Positions 39,284-50,400 of a stretch of DNA of 64,000 nt are shown one piece after another (positions within the stretch are counted from its first letter, which is position 1; each line of letters opens with the position of its first letter). Position numbers and translations under genes: made by a program. The notes under the pieces are model-generated. The model saw only the letters and a program-made list of their open reading frames with translations. It made no database searches and was not told where the DNA came from. Source of the DNA: Isoperla grammatica (lineage: Eukaryota > Arthropoda > Insecta > Plecoptera > Perlodidae); NCBI GenBank assembly GCA_945910005.1, contig OX246740.1, forward strand, positions 48,598,617 through 48,662,616. Reading direction: 5' to 3'.

Positions 39284-40014
39284 AGGGGTTCTCACCCGCT
39301 AGATTTATTTTTTACCATATGATCTACTGCACCTCACCAATCGATAATGAACCATTTAACATCGTAAGTTGAAACCTGTGAATTGTTATTAATTGATGAA
39401 ATTTCTGGTTAACTGCCGCGGCGACTGTTGGTGTCAGCCGGCTTTTGGTGCGAATGTACTCGAAGCGATATATCTAGACGGCCTTGGTGTACTCCATTCG
39501 ACACCGCAGAGCAGACCGCGTTCATTCTGCATGCGTTGACTATTTCCCCTCCCAATACTACTACTCTCTCTCTCTCACTCTCTCTCTCTCTCGCTTGGCT
39601 TACTTGACACCAACTCGACAGTCGACACCCGCCGACTCGACGTGCACAGCAACGCACAGCAACGCTCAAAACGAAATGGAGCACCCGATTACACATCTTT
39701 ATTTTGTAACTGAACGGAAGCTCCGATTACAAAACCAAAATATACGAAATACGCAGAAAAGAAAGACGCAGCGAAAAGTATGACATCATTTTTTTTTTTG
39801 AGCAGAATCCTCCAAGGTCCCAAGGCATACAGGTCGTCCCAATGCTATTTCTTATGGGAGATTTTCGCCGATGGGACCTAGCTCGAAAATCACTAACTTT
39901 GATATTTTTTCCCCGGGTTATGGTGAACCCGATTTCTTTTCATTTAGTCGCTAATTTCATAGCTAATCAGCCTTAGTTAAACATATTTTTTTGGTGTAGC
40001 GGGTGAGAACCCCT
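39284..40014. mobile_element. TTAA-flanked transposon relic (731 bp)
   Basis: Ends are AGGGGTTCTCACCCGCTA and its complement, flanked on both sides by TTAA (39280-39283, 40015-40018), the target of piggyBac-type elements. Inside are a CT-rich tract (39562-39593), a GC-richer segment and a T-run. Open frames of up to 99 codons inside are not recognisable. Probably a non-autonomous derivative. Confidence 0.75.
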
Positions 40015-40194
40015 TTAAGATTTGTGTTCAATCAATCATTTGATTACAAAATGAAAATGGGGGACTGCACATGTACAAGAAAAGAAAATAATTGGTTTTA
40101 CTCACCTTGTTTGTCTGGGAAATCTTCCTGTATTAATTATTCAAGTTTCTGTTTTCTTTTCTCACTTCTTCTTGTCTTCTTCTCTTCCTAATCA

Positions 40195-40245
40195 GCACAC
40201 ACGAACACGCACGAACACGCATGATCCCACACGAACACGCACGAT
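40195..40245. repeat. Short tandem repeat (acgaacacgc)
   Basis: The 10-mer acgaacacgc and variants occur about four times in a row. Confidence 0.7.
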
Positions 40246-43200
40246 TTTAAATATTATGTTTGGAGGAGCAAAATTTTTTAAAAAATCTATTAACTAGTAC
40301 AATAAATTAACAACAAATGTTTACAAAACATAAAGAGAGCGATTGTTGGAAACAACGAATATGTGGAAAAATGACACAAAACACAAAAGTAACATATTTG
40401 CATATGTAAATTGTAGACATTTGAAAGTACATCAAATAGAAAATAAACACGAAAAATATTATGGATGTTTCATACTGATTAAAAAATATGAGCTCTCCTT
40501 GACCACAAGAATACAAGGAAAGAAAATACTACTAGACTACAACTACAACACTTACTAAATAAATTGAACAAAGACTAAACAGTCCCAATTTACAGGCATT
40601 AAATAAGAAAATGAAGAACCAAAGAAGGAAAAAGGAAGAAGAACAGACAAGAGAAGACACATTACAACACATCAAGTACATTTCATTTATTGAGTATTCA
40701 TAAGTAACAAACATTTAACAATCACAGTGTATTGCTGTAAAAATTGAAAAAACACATCGATGATAGTAAAAACACCCACCCTATTAACCATTAGTATAAC
40801 ATTGATCAGCACAGCAAACAATCACACAAAGTGAAATGAATAACCTCAAGCTGGACACAGAAGACCACAAGAATAGACCACAAGAATTAATGATTAGGAC
40901 TCGGATCATGGTTGGACCGTGGGTTAGAACTAAATAGGAAATATAGTACATTTACTAAATGAGTACTATAGCGCTAAACGTTTTCAATAACTCCCGAGGC
41001 TTACATAGTACCGACTAGTAGTACTTTGATACGGCATCTAAGTTCAAACTCATTTCGTGACCTTTCTGTGTTGTATATTTTTTAAATTGCAAAAGACTAT
41101 TAGCTGGTATTTGTAGGGATGATTGCTAAACAGTCAAATCCCTTCTCACAAAAATAAATTATATAAATACCAGTCTTATCCCCATTTAACGTTGATACAG
41201 GGCTAACAGTACAACGATCCTACGAGACTAGTGATGTGACTTCCTCCCGTTTTTGCCGCATTTATCGTACGCAAACAAAATCAGTACTACCTACGTTCAA
41301 AAAAATACTGCGACTAGACGTTTCGTATTAGTAAACCATTTGAGCCTTCGCATTATAATATGCAATCATGAGGATATGATTACTAATAAGGAAAGCTCTC
41401 ACATCTGTAATAGGTTCAGTTTACCCGTTTCCTTTGTGAACACAAGATATGCTGAACACAAGTGGTTCCATTACTCCATGAATTAAGAGGATCCTAGATT
41501 TAACTTACATGTTGTGATTGTGTTTAAAAGCTGTAGTTTTAGAACCAAGCTTGTTCTAGAGAGAGACATAAATATGCCTTTAACGAAAGCGGTGGGTAGG
41601 CGAGGAAACTTCTGTGAAAAATACAAACTTTTGTTTTAATCTTATTTACCCAATCGCTGTGCTGTTAAATGTTGAAAATAGGTATACAATAGAAATATCT
41701 CAACTTATTACTTATTTCCAAGTTAATTTTTGGTCACCTATGTATCTATGCAAAGGGAATCAATTTTGAAGCAAAAAAACTTTGTAAAAATTTTGCATTA
41801 TAAATCAGTATGCGTTTGATTGTTTTCAACAGTTCATTGAAAATGATTCCGTCACGTATAATGTTTCCATTTCCAAAAACTATGTACTGTGTGTATGTAC
41901 TATGGTGAAAGTAGGTACATTACATGTTAGCAAACAGGTTCACAGCACTTACAGAAAACCCAAGAGGGTTTTTAACACATCACCAGTTGGCAACAAATTG
42001 TACACTTTTTGGATTCCAACAACCGGGCTACTAAGATTCACTACACCAACACCCACACCCCAATAAACATTAGTGTGATACGCTAGAAATCGTTAGGTCG
42101 CGCGCAACACTCGAATTCACGTTCACCGTCCCCGAGTTTCGCAAAACAAGGTGAATTTTTAAAAACGGTTCCCAACGAGCGTAACTGCCAGTGACTTGAT
42201 ATGTACCGTAACGGCTAAAAAACATTTATTACATTATCACGACGAACCTGAGCCATGTTCCCCTGTTATCATGGGTCATCTGTCCAATTCCAATTAGTGT
42301 ATTATGCATATTTCTAGTTCAAAACCAATCAAAACATTTTTAAGATTCCTTTCAATCAAGCATAACAATCCTTTTGCATCTTGAATTAGTGGATAACCTA
42401 GAAAATGAAAGAAAATGTACATTATTAACCCAATGCAGTTAATTAAAATTAAAATTCCCATACTATTCTAAAGCACTGATCTCAAAACCCATATCAGTAC
42501 TGTATTACTGTATATTATTACTGTATTACAATTTAAATTATGCCCAAGCCTACATCTTTGTGGGACGGTACATAACACATTTGTTCACATGTCACCATAT
42601 CGATATAAAATTGAAACATTCATATGATGGTCAAGACCTACAACTTCAACCCAATATAATTCAGTAAAAAAAATAAGAGCAGGGTTTATTGATAGAATAA
42701 ACTGATAATGATACGTCAATAAAATACAGACCACGATGTTGCTCCAGCTTTGGGTACTTTAAATGAACTAACCGTACCAACTTTGTTGTAATATCAAATG
42801 AATACACCATTAAATGTATAAAAAAGTAAAATAACTATTATCCTATTCCTATGTGATGGTCTATGGAATGCTTAGTTTGTAGAATGCTGTAGGCTATAGG
42901 TTAATGGCAATTTATGCCTTTATAACGGAATGTCTTGCAACTAAAGTAAAACCTACGAGATACGTATTGCTTTTATCAGCAAAGTAGATATTCATCAACT
43001 TTAGACCTACCTGAAATTAAGTACCTGAAAGACCCCTTCTTAACAGAATACATGTTCATAAGCCCAAAAAGAAATATTAAAAATCGTAAAATTTTTGATT
43101 TCCCCCTTTCTTTCAATATTCAACGCAACTTCGCACTTTCAAAATTATGTACCTAGACAACATTCGTATTAAAAAATAGTTTCTCATCTATTCTTCTAGG

Positions 43201-43592
43201 CCTACATGTACCCATGCTAAATCACGGATTCCAGTCAATACCTTCTGCAACGCTTGGCTTAGGAAATACACACCTCGCTGGGAATAGATTCTTCTTTAAA
43301 ATTTGACTTCAAACATTGGTCAATTCTTATGACCACCGTGACACAAGATCCCCAAAAGCGCAATGCTCGTCACTAAAACAAATAACACATAGACCTATCC
43401 ATCATAATTCTACCAGGCTAGTTTCATTGATATTGTGAATCAATATCATGTAGTTCCTTAGGAGGGTTGATTATGGCATCAATGCATCAACCAACACCTT
43501 ACCTTACCTCTACTTACGCTTAACAATCAACACCACCCGAGAATCAAAACGATTCAGAAAAATGTTTGTATTTTCCACTGTTCCTTTACATG
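40246..43592. other. Intergenic, no gene recognised
   Basis: About 3.3 kb of AT-rich sequence without a supportable exon or structured repeat. Confidence 0.5.
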
Positions 43593-43600
43593 ACTGTCTC

Positions 43601-44365
43601 CATAGGCGCCGACTACGGGGGGGCTTGAGGTCTAGCGCCCCCCCTGACCAATCCCAGGGGGGGCTGAGCCCCCCCTGAGATTTGAAGTTTGTACTTTTTT
43701 GTCTGAAGAAAAAGTTCATTATAATAATAATAAAAATAAATAAAAACGATTTAGTCATCAGGTCATAATTCACTAAATTTAAAATAAATTTTTTGTTATT
43801 GTTTTTCTGAATTTAAATTTAAAAAATATTGTGATTTCTAGCTTGAAATATCAGATACTTGCAGTCCAGAACGTTCTCAGGTATCAAAATCCAAAGCAAA
43901 TTAGGTTCAAGTATTTATAAAACTGATATTGAAGGCAAGCATTATCTTGTAGAATCCCAATTACTTACTCCCAACTTCCTAAGCCCCAAAATTAATTACT
44001 AAATAATTCTCGTCATCGTTCTAATTTTTGCTGGTGGTTTTTTGGTTTTTGCACTACAAAAACGACAGTATTTCGGTATTGCATTCAGTACGGTATTTTT
44101 TTCTGAAACGCTCATAACGCGCTCTAAAGGCCTGATTTTTTTAAAATTTTGCCTGCGGCGCTATTATTGGGGGCCTATGCCCCCCAAACCACCCGTGTTT
44201 TTCTCCTCGATAGATAATATGAATTATAATAATATGAATATGAATTATAATAATATGAATATGAATTATAATAATATTAATATGAATTTTGAAATATGGT
44301 AACCCTAGTTTTTATGCGAGTCCTTTCTGAGCCCCCCCTGAAATGTTAACAAGTCGGCGCCTATG
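43601..44365. mobile_element. hAT-like non-autonomous transposon (765 bp)
   Basis: Terminal inverted ends CATAGGCGCCGACT are flanked by a perfect 8-bp duplication ACTGTCTC (43593-43600 and 44366-44373). Further in, both ends carry C/G-run blocks (gagccccccctgaa). A short tandem repeat (aatatgaatatgaattata) lies at 44217-44286. Eight-bp duplication indicates hAT-type integration. No transposase frame remains. Confidence 0.88.
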
Positions 44366-44373
44366 ACTGTCTC

Positions 44374-45131
44374 TATTTGTGACCAACCTTCTGTCCTTAA
44401 AGTAACTTGTTGTATGTCCTTCTGCAACCTTTTCCCACACTGAAATGTGTGCCTATTCATTTAGGCCTAGTTCTACTCCTAGGTTTCCAACAATGCAACT
44501 CTGAACCTGGATAATTATTACATTTGATAAAATTTTGCATTGTTATTCATTATCATATTAAAGATAAATCAGTGCTTAATGAGTTAATGCCACACAGGAA
44601 TGGCTGGCTATGAAGACACACTTTGCTGGTGTAGACCTATGGGTGCAATATAGAGAAGTTTACAATTAACATATTTTCAAAGTGATGGCCAGAACAATTC
44701 AACTCCCTAAAAAAATATATAGTACTACAAACAAATTGCCTTTTCAATTTCCCGACAGATATCAAAATTTTGTCTACCGTACAGCAGTACCTCTCATAAG
44801 GCACTCAAGTACGTACTGTAATCCAAACATCGGCCTTGAAAATATGATGGAAGCAATTTCCACAACAACAAAATTAAAAACACAAGATTTAAAAAAATCC
44901 ATCCACTAATGCCGATCAATTACGGCCCGCAAAATTATTTAAAACTATTTAAAAAAAGGTAAAATAAAAACTATTAATGCCAAACATGAGACGATCAGTT
45001 TTAGACTTCATTTCTCGAACTTTTGATTAGATTCATGTCTGGATGTGGTCACTTCATTTTTGGCTTTTTGCCAATTAATAAATATTTTTGAAATTCCATT
45101 GATGCTAAAATATAATTTTTTTATCTCAATA
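44374..45131. other. Intergenic, no gene recognised
   Basis: AT-rich. A 75-codon open frame near 44682-44909 has no recognisable similarity and no splice context. Confidence 0.45.
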
Positions 45132-45854
45132 GTATATTAAGTGAGGAAAGGATCCAACAGCTTACCTTCGTGTAGTAAGATGACGGATTTGCGAGTTTGA
45201 AGTACACATGAAGACATAATACAAAATATAACGAGACGTTTCGACCGAGGTCTTGCTCACTCGAGAGAAGAATGGCTACTGCAACTACTCTAGTCAACTA
45301 AACAACTATAATAAACTAGACTAAAATATATATATATATATATGTACAATATTTACAAGGCGCTGTTGGGGGGTGTGGTGGCAGGGAGGTGAGAGGGGGA
45401 GAGGGCTATCACTAACGGATGTTTAGGTTGGGAGCCAACCTAGATTTAGTGATCCACTGGTGGGCCAACTCCCACCGTCTTAGTTCCCCTGGGTTGCAGC
45501 TGGCTGGGAGGGATTTTATCACTCTGGTGTTGAAACATCCATTGAATGCCAGGTTATGGGATGCCGCATGTTGAGCCACCGGTTTGTCACCTCACCTCCC
45601 TGCCACCACACCCCCCAACAGCGCCTTGTAAATATTGTACATATATATATATATATATATTTTAGTCTAGTTTATTATAGTTGTTTAGTTGACTAGAGTA
45701 GTTGCAGTAGCCATTCTTCTCTCGAGTGAGCAAGACCTCGGTCGAAACGTCTCGTTATATTTTGTATTATGTCTTCATGTGTACTTCAAACTCGCAAATC
45801 CGTCATCTTACTACACGAAGGTAAGCTGTTGGATCCTTTCCTCACTTAATATAC
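45132..45854 (-). mobile_element. Penelope-like retroelement remnant with inverted terminal repeats
   Basis: Arms 45132-45393 and 45591-45854 are near-identical inverted copies differing mainly in the length of a TA run. They enclose about 200 bp. The enclosed part is coding on the minus strand and stops just before the left arm, so the left arm lies in sense orientation downstream of the stop and the right arm is inverted upstream. In sense, each arm contains ctcgagtgagcaaGACCtcGGTCgaaacgtctcg, a hammerhead-like core, and ends near ggtaagctgttggatccttt. Solo copies of the same tail are at 47.5 and 50.5 kb. Inverted or direct terminal repeats, 5' truncation and hammerhead motifs in those repeats are known traits of Penelope-like elements. 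The assignment is inference. Confidence 0.65.
45412..45591 (-). pseudogene. Retroelement ORF, C-terminal 59 codons
   Basis: An uninterrupted frame, starting at the arm junction (a TGA lies immediately upstream) and ending in TAG. It includes KPVAQHAASHNLAF, then RVIKSLPASCNPGELRRWEL and HQWITKSRLAPNLN. The order of an AQH/AEH-type His motif, a variable stretch, then an E/W-rich helix and a P-N-L-N end resembles the C-terminus of GIY-YIG endonuclease domains carried by Penelope-like and some other retroelements. The reverse transcriptase is missing. Resemblance is from memory of the family, not an alignment. Confidence 0.55.
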
Positions 45855-46472
45855 CATTCCAGCCGATTGGCACCTACTTTCATAACCTTTATCTCAATAA
45901 AAGCCACCAATTTTGTCCTTATTCTTCATTTTTAATATTAATATTATTAATGCATTTTTAGTCCTCTACCGAAAAAAATTCAAACAAATTTTGCGCACAT
46001 TCGTTTATGTTGATAAGTAATTTCCAACAAAACAAAAACACGCGAGTCTAAACGTGTATCAAAATTCAAAACCGAACATTTCAAATGTCGTAGATATAGC
46101 AACTACACTTGCCCCGAAACAACCTTGCTGACCCATTTGTCATTGACGAGTAGTTCGCTTCCAATCAGGGATCGCCATTTCCAATGGAACCTCGCTGATT
46201 GGCCACGAATCGCTCGTCTGCAACGAAAGCACCTGTAAGGTAGTTTCGATACAAGTGCGGGGAGGCGTAGGTAATGCACAGAGAGCGTTGCGAGCGATCC
46301 AGCCAACAGTAACTGAATATAGGTACCTACACACAACTTTCAACAATAAGAATTTTTGTTGTTGCAAAACTATTTCACTTCTTTGAAATCAATGGATATT
46401 TTTCCAATAATAATTAGTGCACTCCTTCTAGAGGGATTTTCGATGAATTCTAACAGGCACTGGTTAGTGGCC

Positions 46473-46647
46473 GTAATGCTTGTTGCACTACATGGACCTC
46501 GACGAGCGCCAGAAGTAGATGACTTGAAGAAGTTGGAACCAACCAACTTCGGCGCTTGCAAGCGCCGCTTCGCCTTGATTGGTCGGATCATCCACTTCCG
46601 GCGCTCAGAGCTCGTCGACGTCAATGTAGTGCAACGAGCATAATGCT
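46473..46647. mobile_element. Foldback/MITE-like element (~175 bp)
   Basis: Arms pair imperfectly: taatgcttgttgcactacat at the left with tatgctcgttgcactacatt (inverted) at the right. Inward homology covers cgacgagc and gccagaagtagatga. The centre includes gcgcttgcaagcgc. GC-rich relative to its surroundings and not coding. Confidence 0.7.
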
Positions 46648-46693
46648 CGCAGCTCTGCAGTGTCGGCATCTGTCGTACGCCTCCCCATCTTAA

Positions 46694-47168
46694 GAGGATG
46701 GACTACTCGCCAATACTAAAACCCGCGAAATTAACGTACTTTCGTCATATCTCAATAACGCCTTACAATATCGAAAAAGTGACAACTACGCATATTTTGG
46801 ATTTGTGAGAGCTCAATACCGTATGAAAAAGATTTTGTGGATTGTAGTAATTATATTAATAATTCTTGGCTGTCGGGTGTCGCCGCGTCTGTCGTTTATT
46901 AAAACCTGACGTTTCGGACTAATTGCATAGTCCATCTTCAGAGATGTAGTAATTATAGTTGTAATTTCTAATTAACTTGTGAATTAATTAAATTCGAAAT
47001 AATAATTATAATTAGTGCGAACTAATAAATCTTTTTCATAAGGTATTGAGCTCTCACGAATCCAAAATATGCGTAGTTGTCACTTTTTCGTTATTGTGTG
47101 GCGTTATTGAGATATGACGAAAATACGTTAATTTCGCGGGGTTTAATATTGGCGAGTAGTCCTTCCCC
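46694..47168. mobile_element. TTAA-flanked foldback element, copy 2, just 3' of ADPGK
   Basis: Same arms as the 1.34-1.71 kb element, again flanked by TTAA (46690-46693 and 47169-47172). The inner edge lies only about 35 bp beyond the ADPGK stop codon, so the gene's 3' untranslated region must run into it. The left arm is followed by an 89-bp insertion absent from copy 1. Arms remain highly similar to each other. Confidence 0.85.
46856..46944 (-). mobile_element. 89-bp retroelement tail nested in the foldback element
   Basis: A 13-bp target duplication, tgtagtaattata (46843-46855 and 46945-46957), occurs once at the equivalent place in copy 1, proving insertion. On the minus strand the insert opens with tctCTGAAGATGGACT, then loop, AGTCCGAAACGTCAGG. 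That is the hammerhead-like design, and it starts essentially at the first core bases. It also supplies the only AATAAA on the minus strand (46895-46900) between the ADPGK stop and the far end of the element. Confidence 0.8.
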
Positions 47169-47205
47169 TTAACCGGGGGCCGTCTCACGCGAGTTGGTCG
47201 ATCGC

Positions 47206-47433
47206 CTAGAGCTGCATCGCCAGGCCTGCGCTAGATATGTTGTCGCCAGCGCCGGCCGTGTGGTCTGCGTGGGTACAGACCAACACCGGGGCGACGCAGA
47301 TGTTCCAACGCTCGCCCGGCTCCGACCAGCAGGCGACGGGGTGGGAGGGGTCCAGGGGGACGCGGGGGCTGCCCTCGGACAGGGAGGACGAGAAGCTGTC
47401 GTCCAGGAGCAGCTGCGCCTTGCTGATGTCCAC
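47206..47433 (-). CDS. ADPGK: ADPGK exon 8 (terminal)
   Basis: 228 nt including TAG. Encodes WNICVAPVLVCTHADHTAG and the catalytic TAGAGDNIS, ending GLAMQL. It is strikingly GC-rich for this window. The acceptor gcgggtcag has a poor polypyrimidine tract, and a retroelement tail begins only about 50 bp upstream. Confidence 0.95.
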   Translation of the reverse strand: MDISKAQLLLDDSFSSSLSEGSPRVPLDPSHPVACWSEPGERWNICVAPVLVCTHADHTAGAGDNISSAGLAMQL

Positions 47434-50400
47434 CTGACCCGCGGGACAGACGGAACAAATACATTAGTATTGAGAGGGAAAGAATTATAGGAACCAACAG
47501 CTCACCTTAAAGAAGATCGGCAGCCGTGTTGAGATGGAGATTACATATATTTACAATAATTTACAGTTAGACGGAACGTTTCGGCTTACACAGCCTTGAT
47601 CACCCGTCGGTGTAGAGAGACTAACTGACTAAATTTAAAAAGTACATGACTATATACATATATACAACAAATACACGTATGTAAATAAATTGTAATGCAT
47701 GTCCTGGATCATCCGTTGCATTACAGAAAAACTTCTTTATAACGAACTCTTGGGGGCCAGATTATTATTTTCTTCTAAAGAACAATTCTTTATAAAGATG
47801 ATACCTTTACAGTTAAACCCGTCTAAAACGTTCCCTTTCATTACGTTTTCCCGCTGATGACGTCCAAAATTATAGGTCTTGAAAATACATCCATATAAGT
47901 GTAATGTTAAAATTACCCGTGCAAAACGTTCCCGTACGTTACGTTTTCCCGCCTAATACGCGAAAATAACCATCGATTTATGTCTTGCTTGCCGTTGAGA
48001 TACGTTTTCACCAATCTCTGGTTCTCGACCCGCATTTGTAGCGACGTTACAATGGGGCTTTGCACTGCGACTTTTTTCCACTTGCAGCGCCAGCACCGTC
48101 CCGGCCCGGCCCTCAGACAAGGTCTACTTGATCTCCGCAAAACTTAGCCATGAAAAAATTGCTGATTTACCCATCCAGGAGGCTCTGGACTTGAGCTCGA
48201 ACTATGGTGGCGCTACTTCTATTCCAATCTCTTTGGCAAAATGCTCCCATCACAGCCTACTGGATGGGTCAAGTAAACCTTGTCCGCGCTGATTTACTCA
48301 TCCAGCAGGTCATGGATTTGGGCTTGGACGGTGGTGGCGCATTCTACGTCAAGCTTTGCGTGCAAAGCCCCATTGGTACCGGCCTCCCACTGCACGTGTG
48401 TTGTGCATCATCTGCGCATGCCCGGGCCGCCCAAGGTCAAGTCTACGTGAAGACTGCAGCGTCGGCGAAGCTGCCAGTAGCCAGTTGCTGCCAGTCAGTC
48501 TTTGGTTACTGACATGTGGACTGTCATTGGCCGGCCGCTGTCGCTGGCTAAGCTGTCGTCAGATAAGTGTTGGTCGCTTGGGGTGCGAGGGGGGTGTGAT
48601 GAAAGGAGTTGGACCAGCTGGCAGTTGCCTGCCGGCCAAGGCCACTCGCTAGCGGCTAGACAAAGCTTGCGACTGTCGGCCGGGAAGGAGGGGGGGGGGG
48701 CGGGGGCGGGCGGCTCACTGCCTGAACACGGCCCTAATCCCTGCACCCCCTTGCCCGCCCGCATTCCATAGTTCATCACGAGCGATGTTGGTAATTTCAC
48801 AATAGTTCATTGCCCCCTGGGTGCCCGTAGGCACAGATGATGTTCTGACACACGTGCGACCACAAAAATAGTTAAAAATAAATGTTGGTTTTTAATACGT
48901 TTTCCCCCGAGATACGTTTAATTTAAGGTGTCACTTCGAAAACGTATTAGGCGGGTTTGACTGTACATGCATAAGAACCTTTTGGGACCTCAAAAACAGT
49001 TTGTTATAGGCCTAAAGATCATTTTGTTATGTATAAAGACGTTTGTTATAAAGAAGTTTCAGTGTAGTAAATCATGCTTCTTTTGATTGAAGCTATTTGA
49101 TAAATAATGCACACATTTCTTTTGAACATATGGGCACTATTTGAACACAATATTCATTGGTAACTTATACTTAACATTTTTACGTTTATTTTTTGTTTTT
49201 GCACCCTAAACTAAAATTGTCTTTATTCCTGGTGTTATGATTGGGCACATCATTGTTATAGTAGTGCCTTATGAAAAGTAAGCTGACAGTGGTAGCATAT
49301 TAGTCTTTAAATTATACAATACATAGGCGTACACAAATACTACGGTAATTAATTACAGGACCTTCTCTCTTCTTCTTCTTTCGATTACCCAGAGTTGGAA
49401 CTTACGCCATTCTCTGCCTTGTTGCCCAATGGCAATAAAGCTTTGCCACATATTTCCTTCTTGCTATATTTTGCCCCTCCATTAGATCCCTTTCTGCTGT
49501 CAGTTAGACACATGTCGCAAGATGTTCCGCGGACCCACATCAATCATTTACATAAACAAAAAAGTTAAAAACTAATGATGGCGCATGGCAAAAACCCCTG
49601 TTAAATATGGTCATTTTTGCATTGGTTACATCATAGGCCATCAATTAAATTTTGAACATGTGTTCAAGTACTTTCGCTACTGCAGAGGTTTACATGATGC
49701 AATTTTGTAATACATAATAAAAATGATGAGCTATAATATAAAATAATTTGGGGATACTTTTAATAAAAAAAAAAAAAGTAATTTGCCATCATTATTCATT
49801 ATTTTATTGACTGTTTGAGTGTTTTCTAAATCAAGAGAGAGAGAGAGATGACGTGATTGCCGCACCTGTTTGGTCCCGCAGACGTGCCGGTTGGCCGTGA
49901 GAGAAGCCTTGGCAGCAGCAACGGCCGTGTTCTTCCAGGAGGAGCCCTGGACGGTCAGGATCGCCTGGTACGCGAGGGTGTGGACGTGAAGCCGGGTCAG
50001 CGACCGACTACCCTCCACACTCGAGCGGGACTGTTGCAGGGTCCTACGGGGCAACCATTTAGTACATAACATTCGATCACCAAAAAAATCGTCGGGGCCC
50101 GGCTAACAGCTCGGCCCAGCCCAGACCCAGGTTATCACTGGAACAGGAGTGTTACCAATGTCATCAAATTGCTATTATTTGGTTTACGAATGTAGGCCTA
50201 CAACGTTTTGATTCAAAACATTGGCATAAAAATATAGGCTAGATAAATTGATTGTAGCCTACATAGGCCTATAGTTTTTAAATTTTAACCAATCAGCAGA
50301 GGCAGGGACATGTGGTAAACACGAAATTTTAATTTATTTTTACCGCGAAATCACCGATTTTAGGCAACAGAAAAATGACCAAGTTAATTATATTTTGTTT

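Noticed and set aside
39409..39783. Open frames of ~95-99 codons inside the TTAA-flanked element
   Set aside because: Contain a CT microsatellite translation (repeated ER or SL residues) and match no transposase motif I know.
47194..47490. Plus-strand frames across ADPGK exon 8
   Set aside because: Shadows of a GC-rich coding exon; the minus-strand frame carries the catalytic GAGD motif.
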